Part shown: positions 28,425-37,736 of the stretch, piece after piece
How positions within the stretch are numbered: the first letter of the stretch is position 1
Layout of the letters: each line of letters starts with the position of its first letter
Origin: Symmachiella dynata
GTDB lineage: Bacteria > Planctomycetota > Planctomycetia > Planctomycetales > Planctomycetaceae
Assembly: GCF_007747995.1 (NCBI RefSeq)
Contig: NZ_CP036276.1
Coordinates: forward strand, 371,001-435,000
DNA: 64,000 nt
Direction: 5' to 3'
Notes under the pieces: model-generated
Databases searched by the model: none
What the model was told of the DNA's origin: nothing
Seen by the model: the letters and a program-made list of their open reading frames with translations, nothing else
Translations under genes and position numbers: made by a program

Positions 28425-29696
28425 CTAGACTTTCGTTTTAAGAGACCTGCCGCGCCAGTGCCAAATCGCCCAACATCCCTGCGCTACGAACAGTGCAATG
28501 ACCGGCATCAACGGCGTTCGCATTCGCATGTTGGCCCAATAACACGTATGGACCAGTGTAAACGAGACCAACAACAGCGCAGCGGGCATCCAATCGGGCC
28601 ATTGATTCTTTTTGAGAGAGCAGAGTCCCAAAATCATGTCGGCCAAGATAATCACATAGAAAGCGCAGACGCTGTATTTCAAGATGCGTCCTAAAATCGA
28701 TGTGGGCTCCTGAAGGGGAACAACGCCCCACAGTCCCCGCGCCAATCTCAAAAAGGAAGCCCGTAAGAAAAATCCTGGCTCGGCGGCAATATTGTCGTGC
28801 GCGCGGTCGTTCATCCAGCGGTCCCGCGCGATTTCCGTTGTGATCGGCGGATCATGCTTTTGTATCTCCTGCTCCAATCCGTCTTGCCAATTCTTAAGGC
28901 TTTCACCCGACCAGACGGCGTTCCAATCTCCACCGACCACTTCGTGGTAGTACACCGGGTTATTTCCCAGTAGTAGCGTATACCCTCCATGTGTCGTGGT
29001 CAGAATGGGTCGGCCCAACACGATGACGTTTCTAACGACCCAAGGCGACGTGATGAGCAGAATCCCTAAAAGAATCGGCAGGGGGTTGACGACATCTTGT
29101 CGGCCGATGCGCCGCAGGATCCACCACACAGCTGCCAAGGCTCCAAACGCCCAAATGGTTGGTCGGCAGAGTGCGTTCAGACCGAAAACCAATCCCACGC
29201 TCAGTAACCGACCGTTTGTGGGCGGGTTGGAATCTGTGTTCGGAGCGATTGTCCAAAACAATAAAGCCAGCAAAAACGCCGCCAGCGTTTCGGTCATGAC
29301 CAACGTCGTGGACTGTAGTAATAACGGATCGACAGCGGTGATTGCCGCCGCAACCAGGCTAAATCGTGATAAACCGAGTCGGCGAGCCGTGGCATAGCTC
29401 AGCAGTATGGTTCCTGCTCCTAAGACCAGATGCAGAGCGGCAATTCCCGCGTCGTTCAGCCCGGTTTTCAAGATCGCTGCGACGATCAGGGTATAGGCCG
29501 GGGGGCGGTAGGCGGTCGGTTGTTGTGTTTGGGGATGCAGGTAACCTTGGCCCGCTGCGACATGCTGGGCGATTGCGCGATAGGCGTCGCGGTCCTCGGC
29601 CAGATGGTCAAATTGCGTCCATAATACGGCGACTCGCAAGCCGATTCCTGCGGCGAGGATGATGATCAGCCAAGTTGTGTCGGAAATCCGTTGCAC
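28425..29696 (-). CDS. GT39/ArnT-like membrane glycosyltransferase
   Basis: 423 residues with about ten hydrophobic helices, typical of the dolichyl-P-mannose mannosyltransferase/ArnT (GT39, PMT) superfamily, which transfers sugars from lipid carriers outside the cytoplasmic membrane. The first loop holds the acidic motif LAEDRDAYRAIAQHVAAGQG and PTAYRPPAYTLIVA, and a second acidic site TLVMTETLAAF. A soluble loop (NNPVYYHEVVGGDWNAVWSG) follows. It lies 280 bases upstream of the LptD-like gene on the same strand, so it may glycosylate an envelope component (inference). ATG at 29696 has no strong ribosome site. Confidence 0.82.
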   Translation of the reverse strand: MQRISDTTWLIIILAAGIGLRVAVLWTQFDHLAEDRDAYRAIAQHVAAGQGYLHPQTQQPTAYRPPAYTLIVAAILKTGLNDAGIAALHLVLGAGTILLSYATARRLGLSRFSLVAAAITAVDPLLLQSTTLVMTETLAAFLLALLFWTIAPNTDSNPPTNGRLLSVGLVFGLNALCRPTIWAFGALAAVWWILRRIGRQDVVNPLPILLGILLITSPWVVRNVIVLGRPILTTTHGGYTLLLGNNPVYYHEVVGGDWNAVWSGESLKNWQDGLEQEIQKHDPPITTEIARDRWMNDRAHDNIAAEPGFFLRASFLRLARGLWGVVPLQEPTSILGRILKYSVCAFYVIILADMILGLCSLKKNQWPDWMPAALLLVSFTLVHTCYWANMRMRTPLMPVIALFVAQGCWAIWHWRGRSLKTKV

Positions 29697-29902
29697 GTTG
29701 CCGTCCAGGTTGAGTGAGTCAAAGGCCGCCGCATGCTATACTACTCGCGCGTGCTGGGTTTGGAAATACGCGGATTGGTGGGGTCAGCGCGAAACGTGAT
29801 GGGAATTCGGCCTTTGGCTTTTGACCGCAGGCTGTCGGAATAGCCGGCAACCCCGGAATCGCCTATCGTTTCTCCAATCGATGCCGGCCCCAGTGACGAA
29901 CC

Positions 29903-29922
29903 CTAAAGTCTAAAGTCTAAAG
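29903..29922. repeat. Short CTAAAGT tandem repeat
   Basis: CTAAAGT occurs three times in direct tandem (third copy short by one base) in the 256-base gap before the RND exporter gene. A simple slippage tract about 30 bases upstream of the start codon; it could vary in length. Confidence 0.5.
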
Positions 29923-29952
29923 CCGACAGCCTAATCTCGCGGGGAGAACATT

Positions 29953-32235
29953 GTGGCAGCCACGGATGCGCCTAGACCAGAGCCGAACGATTCGCCGCGG
30001 CTGTCCCGCTTTGTCGATTTTTTGATCCGCCACCGGATTGCCTTGTTCCTGTACGCTTGCGTGGCAGTCGCCGGTGGGATCGTTCCCGCGTCTCAACTCA
30101 CGTTTGATCAATCAATCGAGTCGCTGTACGCCAAAGACAATCCGCACCTGTTGGATTATCTACACAGCAAGAAACTCTTTGGCGGCGATGAATTTGTCGT
30201 CCTCGCGTACACCGATCCGGAATTGTTGGCCGACGAAGGCTTGGATCGGTTGGAGTTATTTGTCGAGAAGCTCGAAAAAATCGAGGACGTCGTCAGCATC
30301 CAGGATTTGGCCGCGTCGATGAAAGTCGGCAATATTCCGTTGCTCGACGAGAACGAAATCCTCGATTTGTATCGTGGTTTGCTCATCGGCGAGGATGAAC
30401 AAACGACGGCGGTCATTTTGCGGCTGCAATCATTGAATCAAGCGAAACGGTCGCGAGCGGAAACCATTGCCGCGATCCGCGCGGTTGCCAAGGATTACCA
30501 GTTTCCCGTGCATATCGTCGGCGAACCGGTGCAGGTGCACGATATGTTTCGTTACGTCGAAGAGGATGGTGAAACGCTCGGCCTGTGGTCGTCGGTGCTG
30601 CTGATTGGTGTGATCTTGCTGTTCTTTCGTTCGCTACGCTGGGTCGCGTTGCCGATTTTGATCGTGCATGCCACGTTGATTTGGACCAAGGCGATTTTAG
30701 TCCTCAGCGGCATGCAGTTGAGCATGGTCAGTTCGATGCTGACGTCGCTGATCACAATCATCGGGGTGGCAACATCCATTCACCTCACCGTCCACTTTCG
30801 CGAGCGGCGCAAACACGCGGATCGAACCGAGGCGTTGCGGCAAACCTTCATCGACCTGGGACCGGCGATTTTTTGGACCTGTGCCACGACAGCCGTCGGT
30901 TTCGCGGCTTTGCTCTCCAGCCACATTACACCGGTGCAAAGTTTCGGCATCATGATGGCCTTGGGGGCGATGCTGGTTTTGGTTGCGGCAGCCACACTGT
31001 TACCGGGTGGGATTTTGATCGGATCATTCAGCCCCGATCCCCATTACGCACCGGCTGAAAAACGACTGGGGGCCGGTTTGGAGCATGTGACCAACGCCAT
31101 TGAACGCCGACCACGGCTGCTGGGCTTCGCCGCATTGGCCTTGACGCTCTTTGCCTTGGCGGGCTTCATGCGTTTGCGGGTGGAGACCGATTTTTCGAAA
31201 AACTTTCGCGACGACAGCGTCGTGGTCCGCGACTTGAACTTTGTGGAAAACCGTCTGGGCGGCTCGGGAACCTGGGAAGTCAATTTCCCCGCTCCCTCTG
31301 CGGATGAGGAGCTGGATGAGGAGTTCTTAGACCGCGTGCGCGACGTGGCCGATCAGCTCAACGCGCTCGACGAGCCGCAAGGGGAAACTGAAAGTGAATC
31401 CGAACCCCCCAGGCCGATGTTGACCAAAGTGCTCTCGCTGCCCGATGGTTTCGATGTTTTGCCGGACAGCGCGTTTTTTGTCTCCGTTTCGTTGGAGCGG
31501 AAACGCAAAATCATGCACAGTTTCCAGCCGGAGTTCGAAACAACACTCTACAACCCCGAACAGGGCCGCATGCGGATCATGCTCCGTGCTAGGGAACGTC
31601 AGCAATCCGATGCCAAACTTCGCGCGATTGATCAAGTCACGGAAATCACTGCCGGCGAATTCGGTGAAGCCAATGCGACCGGGCTGTTTGTGTTGTTGAC
31701 GTTTTTGATTGAAAGTCTGCTGAGTGATCAAATCACCAGTTTCGTACTGGCAGCCATTGGCATCACGACCATGATGACCATTGCCTTTCGCAGTCTGAAA
31801 ATCGGCCTGATTTGCTTGGTTCCCAACGTGTTTCCGATCATTATCGTCATCGGCCTGATGGGGTGGGGTGGTGTGCCGATTAATATCGCCACCGCCATGA
31901 TCGCCAGCGTTTCCATGGGGCTGACGGTCGATTCCAGCGTGCATTACATCGCCGGCTTTCGCCGCGCTCAGGCCCGGGGGCTGGATGTAAACGACGCTCT
32001 GCGTGCCACGCATCAAGGGGTCGGCAAAGCCTTGGTCTTCGCCAATATCGCCTTGATTCTTGGTTTCAGCGTGCTGACGTTGTCGCACTTTATTCCGCTG
32101 ATCTATTTTGGCGTGCTGGTCAGCGTGGCGATGCTGGGCGGGTTGATCGGCAATTTGGTGCTGTTGCCGCTCTTATTGCGGTTGGCTGAGGGGCAGTCGA
32201 TGGATGACGTCTCCCCTGGTGAAGCCCAGAGCTGA
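29953..32235 (+). CDS. RND/MMPL-family exporter
   Basis: 760 residues with two homologous halves, each with one helix, a soluble domain, then five helices, as in the MMPL/HpnN branch of RND transporters, which move lipids or hydrophobic compounds with proton drive. Seen: the N-terminal helix (HRIALFLYACVAVAGGIVPA), the helix pack with MVSSMLTSLITIIGVATSIHLTV in the first half, and MIASVSMGLTVDSSVHYIAGFRRA in the second. The middle domain carries FSKNFRDDSVVVRDLNFVENRLGG. Start is a GTG at 29953 with GGGGAG 7 bases upstream. A CTAAAGT tandem repeat lies just before it. No membrane-fusion or outer-membrane partner is adjacent, so it may export to the periplasm (inference). Confidence 0.88.
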   Translation: MAATDAPRPEPNDSPRLSRFVDFLIRHRIALFLYACVAVAGGIVPASQLTFDQSIESLYAKDNPHLLDYLHSKKLFGGDEFVVLAYTDPELLADEGLDRLELFVEKLEKIEDVVSIQDLAASMKVGNIPLLDENEILDLYRGLLIGEDEQTTAVILRLQSLNQAKRSRAETIAAIRAVAKDYQFPVHIVGEPVQVHDMFRYVEEDGETLGLWSSVLLIGVILLFFRSLRWVALPILIVHATLIWTKAILVLSGMQLSMVSSMLTSLITIIGVATSIHLTVHFRERRKHADRTEALRQTFIDLGPAIFWTCATTAVGFAALLSSHITPVQSFGIMMALGAMLVLVAAATLLPGGILIGSFSPDPHYAPAEKRLGAGLEHVTNAIERRPRLLGFAALALTLFALAGFMRLRVETDFSKNFRDDSVVVRDLNFVENRLGGSGTWEVNFPAPSADEELDEEFLDRVRDVADQLNALDEPQGETESESEPPRPMLTKVLSLPDGFDVLPDSAFFVSVSLERKRKIMHSFQPEFETTLYNPEQGRMRIMLRARERQQSDAKLRAIDQVTEITAGEFGEANATGLFVLLTFLIESLLSDQITSFVLAAIGITTMMTIAFRSLKIGLICLVPNVFPIIIVIGLMGWGGVPINIATAMIASVSMGLTVDSSVHYIAGFRRAQARGLDVNDALRATHQGVGKALVFANIALILGFSVLTLSHFIPLIYFGVLVSVAMLGGLIGNLVLLPLLLRLAEGQSMDDVSPGEAQS

Positions 32236-32520
32236 GGGGTGGTGGAGCGGACGTCTGCGGTTTACGTAAACTTTGCCGCTGCGCGGGGCGCACCAAAAAT
32301 CCGGCTGTGTGGGCTTTTTGGGCGGTTCGCTCCAACCTGCGCGATCCAGCGGTGTGATCGATGGCATTTCGTTGACATGCCAATTTTCAGGGTCTAAGAT
32401 CGGCGTTCCCCCGCAGACCAAGAATTTCAGGTCATTGCCAGTGTCTCGTCTCCGGTGCTGTGTTTGTAGCTCCAGCCGGGCGGCGGGTGTCGTATATTTT
32501 GAGTGAGAGGAATGAAGTCC

Positions 32521-34476
32521 ATGACGAACCCATCCAGCGACAGCATCGAAAACGTCCTCCATGAAAACCGCAAGTTTCCCCCTTCGGAGTCGTTTTCTGC
32601 TGCAGCCCACATAAAAAGCGAAGCCGAATACCAAGAGATGTGGGACCGTGCCAAGGACGATCCCGCCGGTTTTTGGGGCGAAATGGCGGAAAACCTGGAT
32701 TGGTTCGAAAAGTGGGACAAAGTCCTCGATGGCGATATGCCTGACACCAAATGGTTTACGGGCGGAAAAATCAATGCGGCGTACAATTGCATCGACCGGC
32801 ATCTGAAGACCTGGCGGAAGAACAAGGCTGCCATCATCTGGGAAGGCGAGCCGGGCGACACCCGCGTACTGACTTATCAAGATTTGCATCGCGAAGTCTG
32901 CAAATTCGCCAACGTGCTCAAGCAGTTGGGAGTCGGCCAAGGGGACCGGGTCACGTTATATATGCCGATGATCCCCGAATTGGCAATCGCCATGCTGGCC
33001 TGTGCCCGCATCGGAGCGACTCACTCGATTATCTTTGGCGGTTTTAGCGCCGACGCCGTTGCCGATCGCAACAATGACGCACAAGCCAAACTGGTCGTAA
33101 CGGCCGATGCCGGGTGGCGGCGGGGTAAGCAAGTTCCGCTGAAAGTCGCCGTCGACGAGAGCCTGGAAAAATCGCCGTCGGTCGAAAAAGTTGTGGTTGT
33201 GCAGCGCACCGGGGCTGAAGTCACGATGGTCCCCGATCGCGATTACTGGTGGCACGACCTGATGAAAGGGGCCTCCGCCGAATGCGAGGCCACACCGCTC
33301 GACTCCGAACACCCGCTGTTCATCCTGTACACCTCGGGCAGCACCGGCAAGCCGAAAGGGGTGCTGCACACCACCGCCGGGTACACGCTGGGAACGATGA
33401 TGACCAGCAAATGGGTCTTTGATCTCAAGGACGAAGACACCTACTGGTGCACGGCTGATATTGGTTGGGTCACGGGGCATAGTTACATCATCTACGGTCC
33501 GTTGGCCAACGGGGCGACGACGATGATGTATGAAGGGGCCCCCAACTGGCCGGATGAAGGCCGGTTTTGGGAGATGGTTGAGAAGCACCGCGTGAATATC
33601 TTCTACACCGCTCCGACCGCCATTCGGGCCTTCATTAAATGGGGCGACGATTGGCCCAACAAGTACGACCTGTCGAGCTTGCGGTTGCTGGGGACGGTTG
33701 GTGAGCCGATCAATCCTGAGGCTTGGATGTGGTATCACAAGGTCATCGGTCAAGAGGCCTGTCCGATTGTCGATACGTGGTGGCAGACCGAGACGGGTAG
33801 CATCATGATGAGCCCGCTGCCGGGTGTGACCGCGACTACCCCAGGCAGTTGCACCAAGCCGCTACCAGGGATTGTCCCGGATATCGTCAGTAAAGACGGC
33901 ACCAGCCAGCCGGATAATTCGGGCGGACTACTGGTGATGCGTCAGCCTTGGCCGTCGATGCTCCGCACGCTCTACGGCGATCACGACCGCTTCCTGGCGA
34001 CGTATTTCAACGAGATCCCCGGTTGCTATTTTGCCGGAGACGGGGCGCGGCGCGACGAAGATGGTTACTACTGGATCATGGGCCGTGTTGACGATGTGCT
34101 GAACGTTTCCGGCCACCGGTTGAGCACCATGGAAGTCGAAAGCGCATTAGTGTCGCACGACAAGGTGGCTGAAGCCGCCGTCGTCGGATTTCCGCACGAC
34201 CTGAAGGGGGAAGGCATCTGCTGTTTCGTGACACTCAAAACCGACGATGGCACGGATGAACTCAAGGAAGAGTTGAAACAACATGTCCGGCATTCCATTG
34301 GAGCCATCGCCACGCCGGATACGATCCGCTTTACAGCATCCCTTCCTAAGACCCGTAGCGGTAAAATCATGCGGCGCCTGCTACGCGACATCGCCGCCGG
34401 TCGCGAACTCGTGGGCGACACGACCACGCTGGAAGACCTGTCGGTGCTGGCAAAATTACGGGAAAGTGAAGAGTAG
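32521..34476 (+). CDS. acs: Acetyl-CoA synthetase
   Basis: 651 residues, full length. Activates acetate to acetyl-CoA through acetyl-AMP. Motifs: [17 protein letters not shown] (P-loop), [55 protein letters not shown] and the acetylation-regulated lysine in [18 protein letters not shown]. Three in-frame starts exist (32503, 32512, 32521); the ATG at 32521 has AGAGGA 8-9 bases upstream, while at 32512 the site would be too close. It stands alone between the exporter gene and the polyamine operon. If a deacylase regulates it, the lysine is there to be modified. Confidence 0.96.
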   Translation: MTNPSSDSIENVLHENRKFPPSESFSAAAHIKSEAEYQEMWDRAKDDPAGFWGEMAENLDWFEKWDKVLDGDMPDTKWFTGGKINAAYNCIDRHLKTWRKNKAAIIWEGEPGDTRVLTYQDLHREVCKFANVLKQLGVGQGDRVTLYMPMIPELAIAMLACARIGATHSIIFGGFSADAVADRNNDAQAKLVVTADAGWRRGKQVPLKVAVDESLEKSPSVEKVVVVQRTGAEVTMVPDRDYWWHDLMKGASAECEATPLDSEHPLFILYTSGSTGKPKGVLHTTAGYTLGTMMTSKWVFDLKDEDTYWCTADIGWVTGHSYIIYGPLANGATTMMYEGAPNWPDEGRFWEMVEKHRVNIFYTAPTAIRAFIKWGDDWPNKYDLSSLRLLGTVGEPINPEAWMWYHKVIGQEACPIVDTWWQTETGSIMMSPLPGVTATTPGSCTKPLPGIVPDIVSKDGTSQPDNSGGLLVMRQPWPSMLRTLYGDHDRFLATYFNEIPGCYFAGDGARRDEDGYYWIMGRVDDVLNVSGHRLSTMEVESALVSHDKVAEAAVVGFPHDLKGEGICCFVTLKTDDGTDELKEELKQHVRHSIGAIATPDTIRFTASLPKTRSGKIMRRLLRDIAAGRELVGDTTTLEDLSVLAKLRESEE

Positions 34477-34733
34477 CCGGCCCCAGGCAGCTATTCCGGC
34501 CGATATTCGTGGCCTATAATTCCTCATGGCGCATGATCGACTAACGATTGACCGCTAGAATTCCGAAAAATAGTCGAATTCCTGCTTGATCCAAAGGGAG
34601 CAACGCGGTAATAATCCCGCCAAATCGTCTTTGGTCGCATTTCGTGTGTGCCGAAGGCGGTTTGAATTGTTCATTTTTGGAACTGACTTGTCCCGTACCG
34701 TATCACGGTATGACCTTCCGGAGGATTTATGAG

Positions 34734-35180
34734 TTGTACAAAGGCCGACATTTACTTATCGATTGCCAGGGCGTCCCCCGAGACGTTTGTCTGAATGACC
34801 AGCTGATTCTGGAATCAATGGCCAAGGCCGCGACGCGCGCCGGAGCCACGGTCATTTCTCAAGTCCGTTATCATTTTGGCCATAATTCCCCGCCCGGTTT
34901 TACGGCCATGGTGCTCCTCGATGAAAGCCATTGTTCCGCGCATTGCTATGCCGACCTCGGCTTGATGGCTTTGGATATCTTCACCTGTGGCCGGACCAAT
35001 CCCAGCGACATTTTGAAGTATATTCTCGAGGATGTTGATTTAGGCCAAGTCACCACAGTGCAAATGCCACGGTTTACTGTGCCGGTGACTCCCGTCACTT
35101 CGACAAGCTCCCCCCACCTTGAAGCCCCGTTGAGCGGGATTGCAGATCATGGTGGCTCCTTGGAGTTGATAGAAGAATGA
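34734..35180 (+). CDS. speD: S-adenosylmethionine decarboxylase proenzyme (SpeD/SpeH type)
   Basis: 148 residues from the preferred start. The enzyme self-cleaves at a serine to make a pyruvoyl group and decarboxylates AdoMet, giving the aminopropyl donor for polyamines. Seen: YKGRHLLIDC start, DESHCSAHCYADLGLMALDI with Ser65 as pyruvoyl precursor and His70, and FTCG with the catalytic Cys85. A C-terminal tail of about 40 residues is extra. Start choice: the TTG at 34734 has a perfect GGAGGA 8 bases upstream; ATG 34710 and GTG 34644 are in frame but lack a ribosome site. Out of frame, an ATG at 34729 opens a 21-codon frame. The stop overlaps the next gene's ATG by 4 bases. Confidence 0.88.
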   Translation: MYKGRHLLIDCQGVPRDVCLNDQLILESMAKAATRAGATVISQVRYHFGHNSPPGFTAMVLLDESHCSAHCYADLGLMALDIFTCGRTNPSDILKYILEDVDLGQVTTVQMPRFTVPVTPVTSTSSPHLEAPLSGIADHGGSLELIEE

Positions 35181-36262
35181 CGATCCGCAAACTGCACGAT
35201 GGTCGTGAAGACGGCCTCTCTCCACTGGAGTCGTTGGACCTCGGCAAAGTGGACTCCTTTGCCGGGCTGTTGCAGGCAATGTCCCAAACCGCCTTTGGCG
35301 GTCGAAATTTGGGCGAAGCCTACGGCGTGTTGGGAGAGATGTTCGATGATGCCGACTGCTCGGTCGTGTTGACTCTCTCCGGTGCGATGACGGTTGCCAA
35401 GCAAGGATTGATCATCTGTGAAATGATCGATCGCGGGCTGGTGCAAGCCGTGGTAGCCACTGGAGCATTGATCGCACATGGCCTGACGGAGTCCATCGGG
35501 TTGGCGCATTACCGGTACCATCCCTCCGACTCGGATGACGACTTGTATGAGGCGGGATACAACCGGATTTACGATACGCTGGAGATGGAATCGAACCTGA
35601 ACGACGTCGAGAAACTCGTGCGTTCAGTGCTCAAATCGCAATCTCCGCCGGATGGTGTCTGGTCCTCCGCCCGCTTGTGCCGCGCAGTCGGCAGCCGTTT
35701 AGCGGAGATGAATCAGGGACGTGGAATCTTGCGCAGTGCTTTCGAGCAAGAAATCCCTGTGTTCATTCCTGCTTTCACCGACAGTGAGATCGGACTGGAT
35801 GTCGCTACCTGGGCGATGGCCGAATGGATCGCGGGGCAGTCGAAAGCGGCCACTGCGCTCGACTCGGCAGAAGTCCTCTCAGCCGTTCCCTCGTTCAATC
35901 CTTTCTTGGACCTGCAAGAATATGCTCGCTTAGCCGGCGGATCTGAGCGGTTGGGGATTTTAACAGTCGGCGGCGGCGTGCCGCGGAATTGGGCGCAGCA
36001 AGTGGCGCCCTACTATGAGATTTCCAACGCGCGGCTCGGAACCAAGTGGAAACAGCCGCAATTCCAATACGGTGTCCGCATCTGTCCCGAACCGGTCCAT
36101 TGGGGCGGGCTGTCGGGCTGTACTTACTCCGAAGGGGTGAGTTGGGGCAAGTTCGTCTCACCGAATGCCGGCGGACGTTTTGCGGAAGTTTACGCCGATG
36201 CCACCGTCGCATTGCCGTTGTTGATGAAAGCCATCTTGGAAGATCGCGATAGCCGAGAATGA
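35177..36262 (+). CDS. Deoxyhypusine synthase-like enzyme (possible homospermidine synthase)
   Basis: 361 residues of the deoxyhypusine synthase fold. Bacteria lack eIF5A, and bacterial members usually act on polyamines (homospermidine synthase, NAD-dependent) or on unknown substrates. The imine-forming lysine is conserved: YSEGVSWGKFVSPN with Lys325. Other family blocks: LTLSGAMTVAKQGLIICEMIDRG, VVATGALIAHGLTESIG, EIPVFIPAFTDSEIGLD, GILTVGGGVPRNWAQQV. The gene overlaps speD by ATGA and overlaps the agmatinase gene by ATGA, so the three are translationally coupled. Context argues for polyamine synthesis, joining putrescine units or aminobutyl transfer; the exact product is inference. Confidence 0.85.
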   Translation: MTIRKLHDGREDGLSPLESLDLGKVDSFAGLLQAMSQTAFGGRNLGEAYGVLGEMFDDADCSVVLTLSGAMTVAKQGLIICEMIDRGLVQAVVATGALIAHGLTESIGLAHYRYHPSDSDDDLYEAGYNRIYDTLEMESNLNDVEKLVRSVLKSQSPPDGVWSSARLCRAVGSRLAEMNQGRGILRSAFEQEIPVFIPAFTDSEIGLDVATWAMAEWIAGQSKAATALDSAEVLSAVPSFNPFLDLQEYARLAGGSERLGILTVGGGVPRNWAQQVAPYYEISNARLGTKWKQPQFQYGVRICPEPVHWGGLSGCTYSEGVSWGKFVSPNAGGRFAEVYADATVALPLLMKAILEDRDSRE

Positions 36263-37167
36263 TGTCACCCCGCACCTTTCTGGATCTTCCGGATGCTGGG
36301 CCGGATGACGCCGACGTCGTGCTGTTGCCGCTCCCGTTTGAAGGCACCGTGTCTTACGGTCGGGGTACGGCTGGAGGGCCGGAATCGATCCTCGCAGCTT
36401 CTTGCCAAGTCGAACTGTGGGATGAAGAACTCGATTTCGATCTGGACAAATTGTCCTATCACTGGGCGGAGCCGGTTGCCCCTCAGGATAGCGAAGACGC
36501 CTGCTCCTACCTGGAGAGAGTCTTTACGGCAGCCCAATCGCCGCATCAAACCGGTAAGCTGGTCGTCGGCATTGGGGGCGAACATAGCTTGACTGCTCCC
36601 TTGGCGCGTGCTGCGGCCGGAGCGGACGATTTGACCGATGTGACTGTCGTGCAATTCGATGCGCATGCGGATTTACGAGACGAATACGAAGGGGACAAAC
36701 ATTCGCACGCTTGTGTGATGCGGCGGGTGTTGGAACGGGGAGCCTCGGTCGTGGCCATCGGAATTCGCTCGGCCGAACGTGAGGAGATGGAGCATGGTCG
36801 CTCTTCAGCACGCTATCGCGCGTTTCTCGCCCAACGGTTGGCAGAAGGCGCCCACGAAGAAGCGGAGCTGCTCTCGCAATTGCGCGGGATCACCGGAGAT
36901 GTGTATCTGACCTTCGACGTCGATGCCTTGGAGGTGATGTATTCCCCAGCCACCGGAACCCCGCAACCGGGGGGACTCACTTGGTGGCAAACCTTACGCT
37001 ACTTGCGGGCGCTACTGATGGAGAACCCGCATTGCCGAATCATCGGCTGCGATGTGGTCGAAACCTCCAGCCAACCCGGCACCACCGTCAACGAATTCAC
37101 CTCAGCCCGTCTGGTGTGCAAAATCTTGGCTTATCTTTGCCAAGGCTCAGGCCGGCGTGAAAGCTGA
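36259..37167 (+). CDS. speB: Agmatinase / ureohydrolase-family protein
   Basis: 302 residues of the arginase/agmatinase family, binuclear manganese enzymes that hydrolyse guanidino groups to release urea. Metal-binding motifs: GIGGEHSLTAP, FDAHADLRDEY (DxHxD), and YLTFDVDALE (DxD) followed by ATGTPQPGG. LPLPFEGTVSYGRGTAGGP is the usual N-terminal block. As the third coupled gene after speD and the DHS-like gene, putrescine formation from agmatine is the best guess, rather than arginase. An arginine decarboxylase is needed to supply agmatine and is not in the window. The start ATG at 36259 overlaps the preceding stop; a second ATG follows directly. Confidence 0.9.
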   Translation: MMSPRTFLDLPDAGPDDADVVLLPLPFEGTVSYGRGTAGGPESILAASCQVELWDEELDFDLDKLSYHWAEPVAPQDSEDACSYLERVFTAAQSPHQTGKLVVGIGGEHSLTAPLARAAAGADDLTDVTVVQFDAHADLRDEYEGDKHSHACVMRRVLERGASVVAIGIRSAEREEMEHGRSSARYRAFLAQRLAEGAHEEAELLSQLRGITGDVYLTFDVDALEVMYSPATGTPQPGGLTWWQTLRYLRALLMENPHCRIIGCDVVETSSQPGTTVNEFTSARLVCKILAYLCQGSGRRES

Positions 37168-37244
37168 GATTGTTGTGTAAGAGTAATGAGGAACAGCCGG
37201 CGAGAGTATCTGTCTCGGGTGCCACACATAAATGTGCACCGAGG

Positions 37245-37553
37245 TTAACCCGTTTCGTTGACGCCATCTTCATAGTGATAATGCTCAAGGCCTGCCGACG
37301 AAAATCCAGCGATGAACTTCGGCGAACTTTGATACGGTTTTGATGGCTTAAAGATTCCCTTGCGAATCGCCCAATCGTATACCGGAACATTCAACGGATA
37401 AGCGGTGAGCGTGCCGGAGAGCTTGGTCTGGGCAATCCATTCTTCGGCTGATTCTCGACTGGAAAACGCCGCACTGGGATTTGGGTTTTTCCCACCCACA
37501 AAAATCCAAACGACTTCTTCATTGTCTGCGGTCATCAATCTTCGATCTGACAT
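37245..37553 (-). CDS. DUF7710-like small protein
   Basis: 102 residues. The sequence matches a small domain that I know as DUF7710: VVWIFVGGKNPNPSAAFSS, SAEEWIAQTKLSGTLTAYPL, VPVYDWAIRKGIFKPSKPYQ, FSSAGLEHYHYEDG. Function unknown. The repeated aromatic and His residues at the C-terminus are conserved in the family. No signal or membrane segment. It is convergent with the agmatinase gene; the ATG at 37553 lacks a strong ribosome site. Confidence 0.8.
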   Translation of the reverse strand: MSDRRLMTADNEEVVWIFVGGKNPNPSAAFSSRESAEEWIAQTKLSGTLTAYPLNVPVYDWAIRKGIFKPSKPYQSSPKFIAGFSSAGLEHYHYEDGVNETG

Positions 37554-37600
37554 TAGAACGTGTTTTCAAGTTACGATTTACAACTGCCATCCACTGATCC

Positions 37601-37719
37601 GGGAGGGCGAAGCTCCTGCTGAGCCGCATTTTGGCATTTGGTGTGGGGAAGTGTTGAGATCTCTATGGCCAAGGCAAGCAAAAGGGTTCATCGCGGCTCG
37701 GCAGGAGCCTCGCCCTCCC
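37601..37719. repeat. Inverted repeat, GGGAGGGCGA...GAGCCGC type
   Basis: 27-base arms 37601-37627 and 37693-37719 are reverse complements with two mismatches, separated by 65 bases. They fill most of the gap between two minus-strand genes. Mismatches suggest an ageing dispersed element. A decayed single arm is in the nuoC-nuoD gap (11837-11860). Confidence 0.7.
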
Positions 37720-37736
37720 AGTTTGAAAACACGCTC

